Below, piece by piece: positions 21,127-31,018 of a stretch of 62,000 nt of DNA. Made by a program: the position numbers and the translations under genes. Source of the stretch: Symbiodinium natans (Eukaryota; Sar; Dinophyceae; Suessiales; Symbiodiniaceae); assembly GCA_905221605.1 (NCBI GenBank), contig CAJNDS010000117.1, positions 1 through 62,000 on the forward strand, read 5' to 3'. Each line of letters begins with the position of its first letter. Position 1 is the stretch's first letter. The notes under the pieces were generated by a model. It made no database searches, was not told the DNA's origin, and saw only the letters and a program-made list of their open reading frames with translations.

Positions 21127-23394
21127 GGGGGACCGGACCCATCTTTCGAGCAGGCAGCTGGGTCCGGTCTGCCTTTGTTCGTGCCTGCCATTTTGCCTTT
21201 GTCTTCCCAGAGCTCTTCAACTCCGGCAACCGCTGCTCCGGCAAAGCAGGCGCCCGAGCCTTTGATGCCCGTTTTTCCTCACGAGGGGGCTTTGGCTTTG
21301 TCCGTTTCTGATTCGCTATCCCCAAGAAGCCCGCCACCACTGTACACAGATCCCGATGTGGACGTCTTGGCCCCGGACAGCCTCAACCCAACGCCATCTC
21401 CTGCACCGGTCTCCGCAGAGTCCATGCCAGGGCCGTTTCCCCCGGCCTCCTCGCGGGTCACCTCTGCCCTACAGTCAGTTCGGGATTTCAAGCAACCCTT
21501 CTTCCTGGACATTTGCGCGGGAGCGGGCTCACCGCTCAGCTCCGCTTTCTTGGAGAAGGGAGTACCTTGTTTGTCTATAGACATTCTCATTGACACAAAC
21601 ATGGATCTTCTCCAGGACGACTTCTTTGAACATTTGCTGCGCATTTGCACGTCCCGCCAGGTGGCCCTTGCGCACGCTGCCCCCCCATGCAGGGAGTACT
21701 CTCGCCTGAAACTCCTTCCTAGAGGCCCGAAAGCACTTCGGACTCCTACATTCCTGAATGGCCTTCCCGACTTGTCGGCATCACAGGCTCTTAGGGTCCA
21801 GGAGAGTCATCTTATCTTTGTGCGTTGCGTTCAGCTGTTGCATGTCAGCTTTTCCTGCGGCGCGCAGGTGTCGCTCAAACAGCCCCCCAACAGCGTGGCC
21901 TGGATGGAGCCGATTGCGACCAATTTCTTGGCAGCCATCAGCGCGGATCTGGTCCACGTGGCCGCTTGTTCCGTCAATCTCGACATGCACAAAGCTTGGC
22001 TTTTTGCCACGTCATTTAGGGCCTTTCAGGCTTTTGCCTCTACATGTCCACACACTGAGGGGACCCACGTGGCTTTGCAGGGTTTGCGTGATGAGTCCGG
22101 CAATTTTTGCAGTCGGGCTTCTGCAGAGTACCCCCCCCTTTTAGCAGACATGTATGCGGAGCAAGCTCTGCCCCTCTTCGACGTGGAACCAGGGGGAGGT
22201 ACTGCCCTTTCTTTCGCCACGGTACCTTTGCTTTCCAAACCCAAGGCCCTTCACGAGGCTCCCGTGGCTTCGCAGGATGGGGCCGGCATCCTCTCCACGC
22301 CAGACTGGAGCGCACCACCCTCGGGAGCCACAGACGTGTTCGCACACCTTAGGCCTAAGCTAATGGCCTTTCTTCTTCAGGGTCGTTTGCCTCAGCGTTT
22401 GCGCACTTTGGTTTTGGGGGGATCCGCGGAACCTCTTTTCTCAAGCTCGGAGATAGACGCCCTGCGTTGCATCTTCCAGGACTGGCTCTCCGCGCATTTC
22501 CCTGGCGTTTCCGTATCCTGGGAAATATCCGCAGGGCAACCGTGCTGCCTCCAGGCGCTGGCAGCTGTCTCACGCATCTGTCAAGATCGAGACGTATCCC
22601 TGTTCACCTGTCTGGAACAGGGAGTGCCTACTGGCTTTGACGGGGACATTCCGTTGTCCAACGTTTTCCTGCCACAAGGAGGAGGCCATCCTTTCGAGCA
22701 ATCACTTGGCATTTGTCATGGCAATTGGTCCAGCGCTGAAGCGGATCTTCCAACCCTGCATGCCTTAGTGGAAGAGGAGATCGCCAATGGCTGGTTCTTG
22801 GAGCTAGATTCTTTGGAAGCGGCTCAAGAGCGTTTTGGCGACAAGCTGGCCATTGGAAAGATGTCTATTGTCAAAGCTGAAGGCAAAAAGCCTCGTCTTG
22901 TGGTGGATTCCACTGTCTGTGGCACTAACCCGTCTTGCTCGATCCCCGAAACGTACACACTCCCGGGCATTGACGATGTTAGGGATTCTTTCCCTTTGCG
23001 CTGTCACTCTGGCCTCTGCGCGGGTTTCGCTTTTGACATCAAGTCAGCTCACAAAACGGTTCGAGTTCGCGATTCGGATCAGGGGCTTCTCGGGGTCTCC
23101 CTCCCGAAGATTCAGGGCCCTGGCCGGCTTTTTTACCGCGTTTGTCCCTTTGGAGCGAATTTCTCGGCCCTCTGGTTCCAGCGACTGGGAAGCTTTTTCC
23201 TTCGCACTTTACACCTTTGGACCTGGCTCCGACACGCCCTGCTGGGCTACGTGGACGATTTTATCCTGTTTCAGGACCAGGAGGTCATTGGCCTTACAGC
23301 GTGCATGACACTGGCTTTTTGTGCTTTGTTCAACATACCTCTGTCCAATGCCAAGTTACAGCTTGGCAGCTGTATCACTGTATCCACTGGATAG
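21127..23394 (+). CDS. Polyprotein: methyltransferase-like domain then reverse transcriptase
   Basis: The frame is open from the Gag stop. After a Pro/Ser-rich linker comes a SAM-binding methyltransferase-like domain: FLDICAGAGSPLS near 21500-21540, the APPC motif near 21679-21690 (Cys codon 21688) followed by REYSRLK, then SLKQPPNSVAWM, and later ACSVNLDMHKAWLFAT. The order resembles cytosine-5 DNA methyltransferase motifs I, IV and VI. RT follows: LVVDSTVCGTN, AFDIKSAHKTV, YRVCPFGANFSALWFQR and the catalytic GYVDDFIL (Asp codons 23254 and 23257). In DIRS1 the methyltransferase lies after RNase H; here it is before RT. The frame closes at 23394 because of an 8-base duplication. Confidence 0.85.
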   Translation, partial: GGPDPSFEQAAGSGLPLFVPAILPLSSQSSSTPATAAPAKQAPEPLMPVFPHEGALALSVSDSLSPRSPPPLYTDPDVDVLAPDSLNPTPSPAPVSAESMPGPFPPASSRVTSALQSVRDFKQPFFLDICAGAGSPLSSAFLEKGVPCLSIDILIDTNMDLLQDDFFEHLLRICTSRQVALAHAAPPCREYSRLKLLPRGPKALRTPTFLNGLPDLSASQALRVQESHLIFVRCVQLLHVSFSCGAQVSLKQPPNSVAWMEPIATNFLAAISADLVHVAACSVNLDMHKAWLFATSFRAFQAFASTCPHTEGTHVALQGLRDESGNFCSRASAEYPPLLADMYAEQALPLFDVEPGGGTALSFATVPLLSKPKALHEAPVASQDGAGILSTPDWSAPPSGATDVFAHLRPKLMAFLLQGRLPQRLRTLVLGGSAEPLFSSSEIDALRCIFQDWLSAHFPGVSVSWEISAGQPCCLQALAAVSRICQDRDVSLFTCLEQGVPTGFDGDIPLSNVFLPQGGGHPFEQSLGICHGNWSSAEADLPTLHALVEEEIANGWFLELDSLEAAQERFGDKLAIGKMSIVKAEGKKPRLVVDSTVCGTNPSCSIPETYTLPGIDDVRDSFPLRCHSGLCAGFAFDIKSAHKTVRVRDSDQGLLGVSLPKIQGPGRLFYRVCPFGANFSALWFQRLGSFFLRTLHLWTWLRHALLGYVDDFILFQDQEVIGLTACMTLAFCALFNIPLSNAKLQLGSCITVSTG

Positions 23395-24502
23395 GCTGGC
23401 ATTTTTCTTTCGGCTCTGGCACTTTCTCTATTCCGGTTGAGAAAGTCCAGAAGTTAAAGCGCCTGTTGCAGGAAGCCTTACAGGGTCGCCATGTCTCGAA
23501 ACGGACCCTGGACAAGGTCACCGGGTTGCTGCAGTGGTTTTGCAAGCTGTACAAGCATTTTAAGCCTTGGTTGCAGACCCTGTACGCTGATGCGAACCGT
23601 CCATTGGCCACCAACTACAGCATTGACCCTGGCGATTGGCCCGGCTTGGCCATTTGCGTTAACGAGGGGCTTGTCTTCACCTCCACACCGCCGGGCACGA
23701 GCATTCCGACAGGCGCTAAGCTCATTGAAGCTAGGCACTTGGCCCTGCAGTCTAAGAAAGACCTTGCCAACATTCCCACCTCGAAACGTATTTGGATGAG
23801 AGTGACGGACCCCTCCACCACTCGCCGCAAGCTTTCAGTTTCCAGCCGTGAGAGCCTTCAGTTCTGGCTTAAGTGGTGCGAGGTTCCACCCCTTTTCTTT
23901 CCTTTGCAGAAACCCGCGGACGTTCCCATCGTCTGCGCTGTCGCCGACGCTCGCGCGGATGGGGACCTTGTCGGGATAGGGGGCCGGGGGGTTTTATCGA
24001 ATGGCCTTCACGCCAAATTTCGTGGTTCAGCCAGTCATGGCGTGTCCCAGACCTTTCTTCACTGGGTGTGCCTTTGCAGGTGCCAGCTCACCAGGACATC
24101 ACATGTTACGAGACATTGGCACAGCTTGGCCTCATTCTTTGTCTCCATTCCGTGGTGCCCTTGGCACGCTGGACAGTCCGTCTCCGCACTTTGTCCGACA
24201 ACACAGGCGCAGAGGCAGGCATCAATAAGCTCTACAGCTCGGCCTTTCCTTTGTCAGTGTTTCTGAAACGCTTGTCAATGTTGGCATGCATGACTGGCAT
24301 TGAGCTCGACGTGTTCCACGTACCCGGCGAAAAGAATGACGATGCAGATTTGCTCTCCCGCTGGAGTGATGAGTCCCAGCCCTTGCCTGCCAAGTTCCTT
24401 CCGGACTTTCGTGTGGACTGCAGCCTTGCACGCATCTGGCACTTCCGTTCCGATGTGCGCCTTTGGCCTCCAGATGCCAAGCTCAAATGGCAGCCGCCAT
24501 AA
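23386..24502 (+). pseudogene. RT thumb and RNase H portion, two frame changes
   Basis: The frame resumes one step back with HWIGWHFSFGSGTFSIP, the thumb region LQEALQGRHVSKRTLDKVTGLLQW, and the RNase H start CAVADARADGDLVGIGG (first acidic residue, near 23940-23955). Near 24013 it moves back one more frame (a one-base loss fits) to WFSQSWRVPDLSSLGV, CYETLAQLGL (Glu), RTLSDNTGAEAG (Asp) and HVPGEKNDDADLLSRW, the typical DIRS-type RNase H end. Stop at 24502. It would degrade the RNA strand of the hybrid. It is non-functional as read unless the indels are assembly errors. Confidence 0.85.
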
Positions 24503-24601
24503 TCACTTTCCTGAGTTCTGATGTGAGAGCCTGGCATAGTCTGCGCTCACTTAGAAATGGGGTAGGTAGGCCCGGCGAGCTTTGACTTTGCCAGTTTGAA
24601 A

Positions 24602-24786
24602 GTTGGTTCTCTACGCTTCAGACTTAGTACGCATCATCTGCGTTGCATTCTGCTTTGAACTCTGAGCGGCATTTCCGGCAAAGTCAAAAAGTGGGAGAGC
24701 TCGTGGTACAGTGCTCGCTTAGGCTTAAGATTTCCTGTAGGCTTTTGTTAGCTTTGGTAGTGTGGCTTGAACTTGCAGCGAACGGG
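24602..24786 (+). repeat. Split direct repeat B1
   Basis: It matches B2 (25083-25267) at 184 of 185 positions; the one difference is G/T in tctgc(g/t)ttgc. It ends in aacggg, overlapping the ggg that opens A2. Confidence 0.95.
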
Positions 24787-24897
24787 TCATGTGTTTACTC
24801 ATAACTGTTTGCTGTTTGTGAAAGATCACCGTACTTTGTCGTTTTTGGTTCAAGCCACATACCAAATCAGTGCAATGCTGGCTAGCTTTACTTTTGA
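24784..24897 (+). repeat. Split direct repeat A2
   Basis: It is identical to A1 at 15436-15549. It directly abuts B1 through a shared ggg, forming the internal B1-A2 joint that serves as template for the element ends. Confidence 0.95.
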
Positions 24898-25082
24898 CCC
24901 ACCCACCACTCCCTCTTTGAAGGCACGTTCCTTCTTTGTTGGGGCGGGTCGGACCTTCATACAGCCAGGAACTTACATCGTTTCACTCAGTTTCACAAGA
25001 TGCGCAGTGATATTCTCCCTTTGTATTGATTTGGCAGTTATGCTTCAGACTCAGTGCGGTATCTTCTTTACACTTGCTTTGC

Positions 25083-25267
25083 GTTGGTTCTCTACGCTTC
25101 AGACTTAGTACGCATCATCTGCTTTGCATTCTGCTTTGAACTCTGAGCGGCATTTCCGGCAAAGTCAAAAAGTGGGAGAGCTCGTGGTACAGTGCTCGCT
25201 TAGGCTTAAGATTTCCTGTAGGCTTTTGTTAGCTTTGGTAGTGTGGCTTGAACTTGCAGCGAACGGG
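25083..25267 (+). repeat. Split direct repeat B2 (right end)
   Basis: Second copy of B1. It ends gcgaacggg at 25267, after which the interrupted ORF resumes with cggggcctg. The spacer 24898-25082 between A2 and B2 has no gene. Confidence 0.95.
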
Positions 25268-26031
25268 CGGGGCCTGAAATCATGACTGTGCTCAGGGTTC
25301 TGGCGCCAGGTACTGTCTTGACATTGCTGGATCATGACACCCTCTTCTCCGCCAGATGGGAGGCCGAGCAGCTACGACGCTTTGCAGTTCTGGACCTCTT
25401 GCCAAATTCCCTGTCGATGGAGCCTTTAGGTAAAATGGACGTGGAGGTGGACGAGACACAGCCCTGTGGCTCGCTTCCATCCTCGTCTTGGAGCTGTTCG
25501 CCGGATGGAGACAGCCCGTCCGGAGCCCGGTCGCCTAACTCCATTGGCATGGTTTGTGCGTCGGAGGATCAGCTCGAGGCCAATGGGGGCTTGGTGATCT
25601 TCTACCCGGATGCCCCTGATGCATCGTGCCCGCAACCTCCTGCCTTCGGCATTCCGCGCACTGCTGTTGAAGCTGTGGGCATCGTGCGTGCGGCATCGGC
25701 CCGCGCGTTTACGCGAATCATCCTCCCCAGTGGAGTGCCCACTCCATTGCCTGGCATGCCTGTTGACGTGACACTGGACAGAGTCCACCGTTTGCAGTGC
25801 CTCCGAAACACTCCCCTTGCTGGCACGAATGCCAACAAGCATTCCGACTTTGTGTTTGCTTGGGCGCTGCTAGGCAGATATGTGCATGAGCTAGCATGGA
25901 AACGGGCCAACCTCGAGGATAGCCGCCCCGAGCCACAGATTGCCTTTGGCTCCTCTCCCGTGGGGCAGGTGAAAGGAGTCAAAACCTGGGGACAAGGTCC
26001 CTATGAGCAGGGCTTCCTTCCCTCCTGTTAG
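25268..26031 (+). pseudogene. 3' part of the interrupted DHD-type ORF
   Basis: This continues the frame of 15099-15437. LAPGTVLTLLDHDTLFSARW (DHD near 25328-25336) is followed by WEAEQLRRFAVLDLLPNS, a Ser/Asp/Gly-rich linker, VIFYPDAPDAS, GIVRAASARAFTRIILPSG and FVFAWALLGRYVHELAWKR, then a stop at 26031. An ATG at 25282 could open the fragment alone, but the in-frame join to the left piece argues that it is internal. Several later frames (to 30461) seem to continue the same decayed long ORF. The function is not known. Confidence 0.6.
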
Positions 26032-26788
26032 GCTATGGCAGTTCACAAACCCGAATGGCGATTTTGCCAGGGCCAGACCTGTTTCATGGCGAATCGTTTT
26101 GCCGAAGCTGTGCCCCCCCCGTTTGTTCATGGATACGGTGCCAAAGGGAAAAGTGTTTTGCGGCTCTGGGGACAGGTGCACCGGATGCCCACCCTGCCAG
26201 AGGCCATTTGGGGCAACGGTGACGCGGTTCCTCTCTGGGCCGCTGTGGGGGGAAAGGGCAACGGACCAGTTCGGATCCAGCTTTTCCCTGGGGTCCTTAT
26301 GTATTGGAAAAGAGAAGCCTTGTCCTCCTGTGGAGCCTCGAACAAGTGGCGCAGCGCAGCCGGCCAAACACCCCAAAAGGGCCGTTAGCCATTCTGACTG
26401 CTGCAGCGCACTCGTATTTTGCCCAGGCGGATGTGCCTTGAACACTTTTCGCTGCCGACACTCAGGCCACGTCTTTGGGCCTCAGCCCTCGCGTTGCGAG
26501 TGCACCAGGCCCTTGCAGCTTTCGGATTTCCGGCTTATCAGCACCCGCCCCCGAAGCCCCACCGTACACTGGTTGGGGAATGCAGGTCGCTCTTCATTAG
26601 CGGGATGAATGGCAGAGGCGAGAACGCGCCCGCTTCCGTCTCATGCAGTATCATTCACACCGCCAACTCCTATGCACTGACGGGCCTGGAAATGGAACAA
26701 GTCCGGGAGAACCAAGGCAAGCCGGGTTAGATTTGACCTTACTCACCGCCCGCTGCTGCTCTCGTCTAGTGGCCACGCGTCACACGCA
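26032..26788 (+). pseudogene. Decayed linker between two ORF blocks
   Basis: Overlapping open stretches in two frames (26035-26388, WRFCQGQTCFMANRF and GQVHRMPTLPEA; 26003-26608) look like a frameshifted coding remnant. A coding continuation is plausible from context, but I recognise no domain. Confidence 0.3.
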
Positions 26789-28423
26789 TTGTTGCTCCTC
26801 CCGCAGGCCCCCCAAGTTTGGGCCAAGGCTTTCTACCCACACATTGAAGGATGCCATCTGCCGGCTGGGGTGAGGGCCAGGATCAGCGCTGTTGAAGCAG
26901 CCCTTATCATGAAGCCGGCCTTGGCACACCTGCACATGCCACACACTGCAGCCTTAACGGCTTTACATGTGGGCTTAGGTGCCGGCATGGCCGGTCAGTG
27001 CAAACTGCGCATCCGTGGCTTCTCCGCCGGTTCCTACACCGGCGCAGCAGTGGTCATTGCATGGCACGAGCGCCAGCAGAGCCCCCTGTGCAAAGGAGAT
27101 TTCGTATACATTCTGGGGTCAGAGCTGCGACATGCCGTCAGTCTTGTCCACCGCCAGGGCGACCAGCTTTGCATCTTCCGGCCGAGCTTGGCGGCGAGGG
27201 AGGAGGCGCTTAGGGATGGGGCACGCTTGCACTTCTTCTCTGAGTCCGATACCTTCGGCAGTGGAGGCCACTCCTACGGCCACTTTGTTGACAGTGAGGA
27301 GTTGTTTCAGCTTACCCCAGGGGATTACGTGCACAAGGAGTTGACCAGGAGGATTTGCGGTTTGGCGGATCCTCGGCTCGACCGTGCTGTCAGGGCGTCC
27401 TTGATGGGCGTCGCTTGTGGCTCGGTCCAGCTACCGGAACGTTCCCAGGCTTTTGTCAAAGCGGTACTGGGACGGCAAGTCACCCGGCAGGATATGGAGA
27501 AATTCCTCAACCTGCCGCCTGCGACTAATCGGGGGATCATGGACTTGCGAGGGGAATGCACGGGCATCCTGTTGCAGGAGGCCAAGCCTCACTTGACTGA
27601 CTTACCACGGCCCTACCACGAGCTTGGTCCCACGATGAAACTTGTGCTGGACATGTGGCTTGCCCTCCTGCCGCTCGAGCGCCTTGTTGATATGCTTGGC
27701 TACCAGTTCTTCGCCATGACATCAGAAGCAGAAGTTGAGGAGGAGCCGTCGGAGCAGTATCACTACCCGGAGCAAGCAACCGTCAAACGTGCCCCAGTGC
27801 CCACTGCCGTCAAGCCAGGCGCCAATACGTGGCCGATCGGCTTACTTCATCGGGTCTATCCGAGGGCAACTGTCATCCTTCTCACACCAGACTTGGCAGG
27901 AGTTCCTGAAAGGCGCCGAATGTGGTTGGCTGTCGCCGGCAAAGTACCCGCCAAGGGCACTGCGCTGCTGGTCACTCTGAGCGAAGGCAGTCGTGACACG
28001 ACCTACCCTGGTGTGTTCATCGAGCTCACCGCCCCTAAGAAGCTGCGTACCAACGCGGGCGAGACCAAGGCAATGCAGCCCGTAAACCTAACAATTGCCC
28101 TGCTACTGTCGGATGATCAGCACAACCACCTGGTGAATCAACATACCTTGCCCAGGGTCAGCCAGCTGGAGGTTCTCCCTGGCGGAGCTTCCACCCCGCT
28201 TTGGGATGCGTTGCTGCACATGCCTAGGGAGCGACAGCATGTCGCTTGGGGAGATGCACAAACTCCCGCCACCCTGGCGTCCGCCCCCCGCCTAGCCCCA
28301 AAGCTCGACCAGTGCGGGCAGCTTCTTCCGAGCGGGGAGGGACCAGAGATGCGTCGAGATCGCCCTGTGCCAAGCCTCCCAGTGAGCCAACTCATGAACC
28401 CCCTACGCCCCCCCCTAGCCTGA
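26789..28423 (+). pseudogene. Large ORF with a GxSxG (GFSAGS) serine-hydrolase-like motif
   Basis: 544 codons, opened by a non-ATG codon, so the true start is upstream or lost. HVGLGAGMAGQ is followed by LRIRGFSAGSYTGAAVVIAW (Ser of G-F-S-A-G near 27027), which looks like the nucleophile elbow of alpha/beta hydrolases. A plausible acid and histidine cannot be assigned by eye. Further on are AWHERQQSPLCKGDFVYILGS, FGSGGHSYGHFVD and a long C-terminus with MWLALLPLERLVDM, ending in a Pro-rich tail. It lies in the same direction as the DHD block and may be the next domain of one very long protein. Whether it was enzymatic is an open inference. Confidence 0.5.
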
Positions 28424-28657
28424 CCCAGCTGGCAGCGGGGCGTCTGCCGGTCTCCCCTGGCCGCAAAGAAAGTCGGCCTCTTGTGCATGACAATACCTGT
28501 CTTAGGAGCCGCCCAGGTCCAGGCCTGGCGAACCAAGCAGCGCTCGTGATCACAGGACTCCATGAAAGTGAGGATTCTGTTTGCGGGCTCACGAGGTGGG
28601 GCATCATTTTGGGAAGAGCGTGAAGCCCAGGCCCTACATGTGCTTGCGTGATTCAAT

Positions 28658-29620
28658 TTGACGACACATGGGCAGCAACTTCGCGCGTATAGGACCTATG
28701 AAGAGTTGCTGCTGCGCCTGCCACACCAGCTCCAGGAACCTGACACCCTATTGGGCATTGCAGACACCCTTCTCCACCTGCCTGAGACCTTCCCGGCGGC
28801 TTATCTGAAAGTCTATGACCCCATCATCACGCAATGCTTGCGACTCTCAGGGGCGCTACAGCACATTGATTTGGCGGACATACTATCATTCCAGATACCA
28901 CAGCTGGATAAAACCAGGTTGTCGGACTCTCTGGTCGGGTACGGATTCCTGACCACTGCCCAGTACATCGCCGATCTCTTCTTTGCTGTCGCAGATGTGC
29001 CAGGGGTCAAAAATGCCAGTTTTCCGGCTTGCTACTCCGACCCAGACTACTGGTTGGGGGCGCTTTTGCTAGCTTTTGAGTCTCATCAAAAGGGCCCCTT
29101 GGGACGAGCAGCAGGGCTGCCTGTCGTCTTGGGCTTCCCTGAGACGGACAATCGCATTACAGACCTACAGGTCAATGTGCCTCCTGCAGCTATGGTGGCC
29201 TTCCTCGCTGGCCGTGCATACCAGCTGCCCACGTGCCCTGCAACCAAATACGTGGTGGACCCCCAAGGACTCCCCCAAGTCCACGGACAAATATCGCAGG
29301 AGGCATTGCAGGCCTGGGCGGAGGCTGCCAGGCGCACGAATCTGGAAACTGCCAGGTTAGCACAGCAACCTGGCGTTAATGCGTTTGTACGGATTTCGCT
29401 TCAAGGCTCGCAAACACTGGACACCGCCAATATCAAGAATTTAGGCCAGGTATACCACCTGTTCACTTCCTTGATGCCATTCGGCAGGCCCTGGCGGCCT
29501 CTGTTGCAAACCAGGACATTGAACACTTCTGGTCCGTCTACAATTTGGAGTGGCCTGACACAACCGCAAGGGTTGTGGTTTTCCTGCGGCGCGTGCTGCC
29601 TTTGGAGAGCCTCCTTGTGA
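28658..29620 (+). pseudogene. Unrecognised ORF downstream of the hydrolase-like block
   Basis: 320 codons in the same frame as 26789-28423, separated by stops at 28423-28657. It contains PHQLQEPDTLLGIADTLL, VGYGFLTTAQYIADLFF and GRAAGLPVVLGFPETDNRI, and looks like ordinary globular protein sequence. The frame is lost after about 29480, where sense-like sequence continues in another frame. No family is recognised. It is probably part of the same decayed coding unit. Confidence 0.4.
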
Positions 29621-30461
29621 CGCCGGCCATCTTGGAGCCCTCTGTGGCCACGACACAGGCCCCGTCGGAGGTGTGTTGCATCTCTTCGGACACTGAGGAA
29701 GCTTCGTCTGCAGCTTTTGCAGAGATGCCCGAGGCGGCAGACGAGTTAGAAGCTCAGGTGCATGATTGGCGCTTTTCGGAGCTGCGTGCCACAGGCCCAG
29801 CGGCCTTGCGAGAAGTGGATGTCTGTACCCCTTTTCGATTACCAGCCCTTGAGGATGAACGTTGGCAAGGACTTAGTACAACGCCGCATAGACATGGGCC
29901 CCAACGCGCCCGGCCTGCTTGGTATGATGCTGCCACCGCCCATTGGGCCGCCCTTAAGGGGCTCACCCGATCCAAGCGCCCAACCAAGCAGCGCCTCAAC
30001 AGTTTCTGGTATAAACTGTACTGCCATGGCAACCCCAAGGAGCCTGAGCCCTCGGCCCTTGCAACTGCCCTCTCCACCTTCCCCTTCCAGACCCGGTGCA
30101 TTATTGGCAAGTTCAGGAGGCCATTCGGGCGATGTGGCATTCAGCCAAAGCCAACATGGCACGGCACGTCGGAGTTCCCATCCCAACGGGTATCCCTGCG
30201 TGGGGGTCGATGAGGAGGAGTTGTCGCAAGCCTGTCTGTTGTCCCGCAATACAGCCGTCACTGATCCGTCAACTGCGGCTGAGGGAGTCAGCGTGGCAGA
30301 CCAAAAGTCAGGAAAGCGTGCTGACATGCCCTCCTCCTGGTACCGTTCGAGACACCCGGATTGGGAGGGTCCATGGCAATGAAGTGCTGCGGGCCGGATT
30401 AAGGTTGGATTGCTGTACTGCTGCTGCCACTCGCTGGCTTCCTTCCTGGGAACTATTCTGA
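29545..30461 (+). pseudogene. 3' end of the decayed coding unit, mixed frames
   Basis: Coding-like segments pass between three frames: VVVFLRRVLPLESLLVTP (29560s), ELEAQVHDWRFSELRATG (29745-29800), then VCTPFRLPALEDERW or PLFDYQPLRMNVGKDLVQRR, WYDAATAHWAALKGL, and further fragments to 30461. Several indels are needed to explain this. No domain is recognised. It is followed by non-coding repeats and then the poly(A)-ended module. Confidence 0.35.
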
Positions 30462-30469
30462 CGACGGCC

Positions 30470-30870
30470 CCAGGCTCTACTTGGATACGTGGCCGGGCTG
30501 AGCACAGTTGTGCGCCTGAGTGCTGGGAACTCTTGGTCGGTTTTCCAAATTGGGAACCGTAAAAGTATTGGCTCTGACTCGGGGTTGCTCCACTGGCTGA
30601 CCACCATGGGGTGCTGTAGGAGATAGTGAGGGTTTGACTACTGTCGGGTAGTCTTTCCCCTCGCGGCCCCTGTTTCTACTTGGGTATGTGGTCAAACTGG
30701 GCTCAGTTGTGCACTATGACCTTGGTCGGGCTCCAATAAAAAAAGCCACAAGTTGTGTCGGCTGTTGCTCGGGGCTGCCCCACTGGCTGACCACCATGGG
30801 GTGCCCTGGGCTGGTCTTGCATTGTTCTTGCCAACAAGTCCCCACTGGCTGACCACCATGGGGCGCGTGC
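30470..30870 (+). repeat. Tandem ~190-base repeat with ccactggctgaccaccatgggg
   Basis: Two diverged copies (about 30470-30640 and 30670-30830) share ctacttgg(a/g)ta, ctga/gggctcagttgtgc, cttggtcgg and cactggctgaccaccatgg. The last motif occurs a third time at 30839-30861. It lies in the presumed 3' untranslated part of the retroposed unit. Confidence 0.7.
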
Positions 30871-31018
30871 TGGCCTTGCTTTCCCTTTGGGATATTGGGC
30901 CATTTTGTACCTTCCCTTTTCGCCACTGTGCGCCTGGTACCTCACCGTGTCGGTCGGTAATTCTGCTGTCGATCTTCGATTTACAGCTTGTCGGCTGACC
31001 TTCTTTGCACCTGTGGCT

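Larger units (their letters stand above)
15436..25267 (+). mobile_element. Tyrosine-recombinase (DIRS/PAT-like) retrotransposon with split direct repeats, 9.83 kb
   Basis: The layout is A1 (15436-15549) - genes - B1 (24602-24786) - A2 (24784-24897) - spacer - B2 (25083-25267). This is the split direct repeat arrangement known from PAT- and Ngaro-type elements, which integrate a circular DNA with a tyrosine recombinase instead of an integrase. A GGG is shared by both ends and by the internal B1/A2 joint, as expected for a recombination core, and no target duplication is seen. The genes run in one direction: recombinase, Trp-rich ORF, Gag, then methyltransferase-RT-RNase H. A1 and A2 are identical over 114 bases and B1/B2 differ at one of 185, so the insertion is young, yet several frames are broken. 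Confidence 0.9.

Noticed and set aside
24898-25082. Small gene between A2 and B2
   Set aside because: The open frame 24767-25108 runs through the repeats A2 and B1 themselves and has no protein-like composition.
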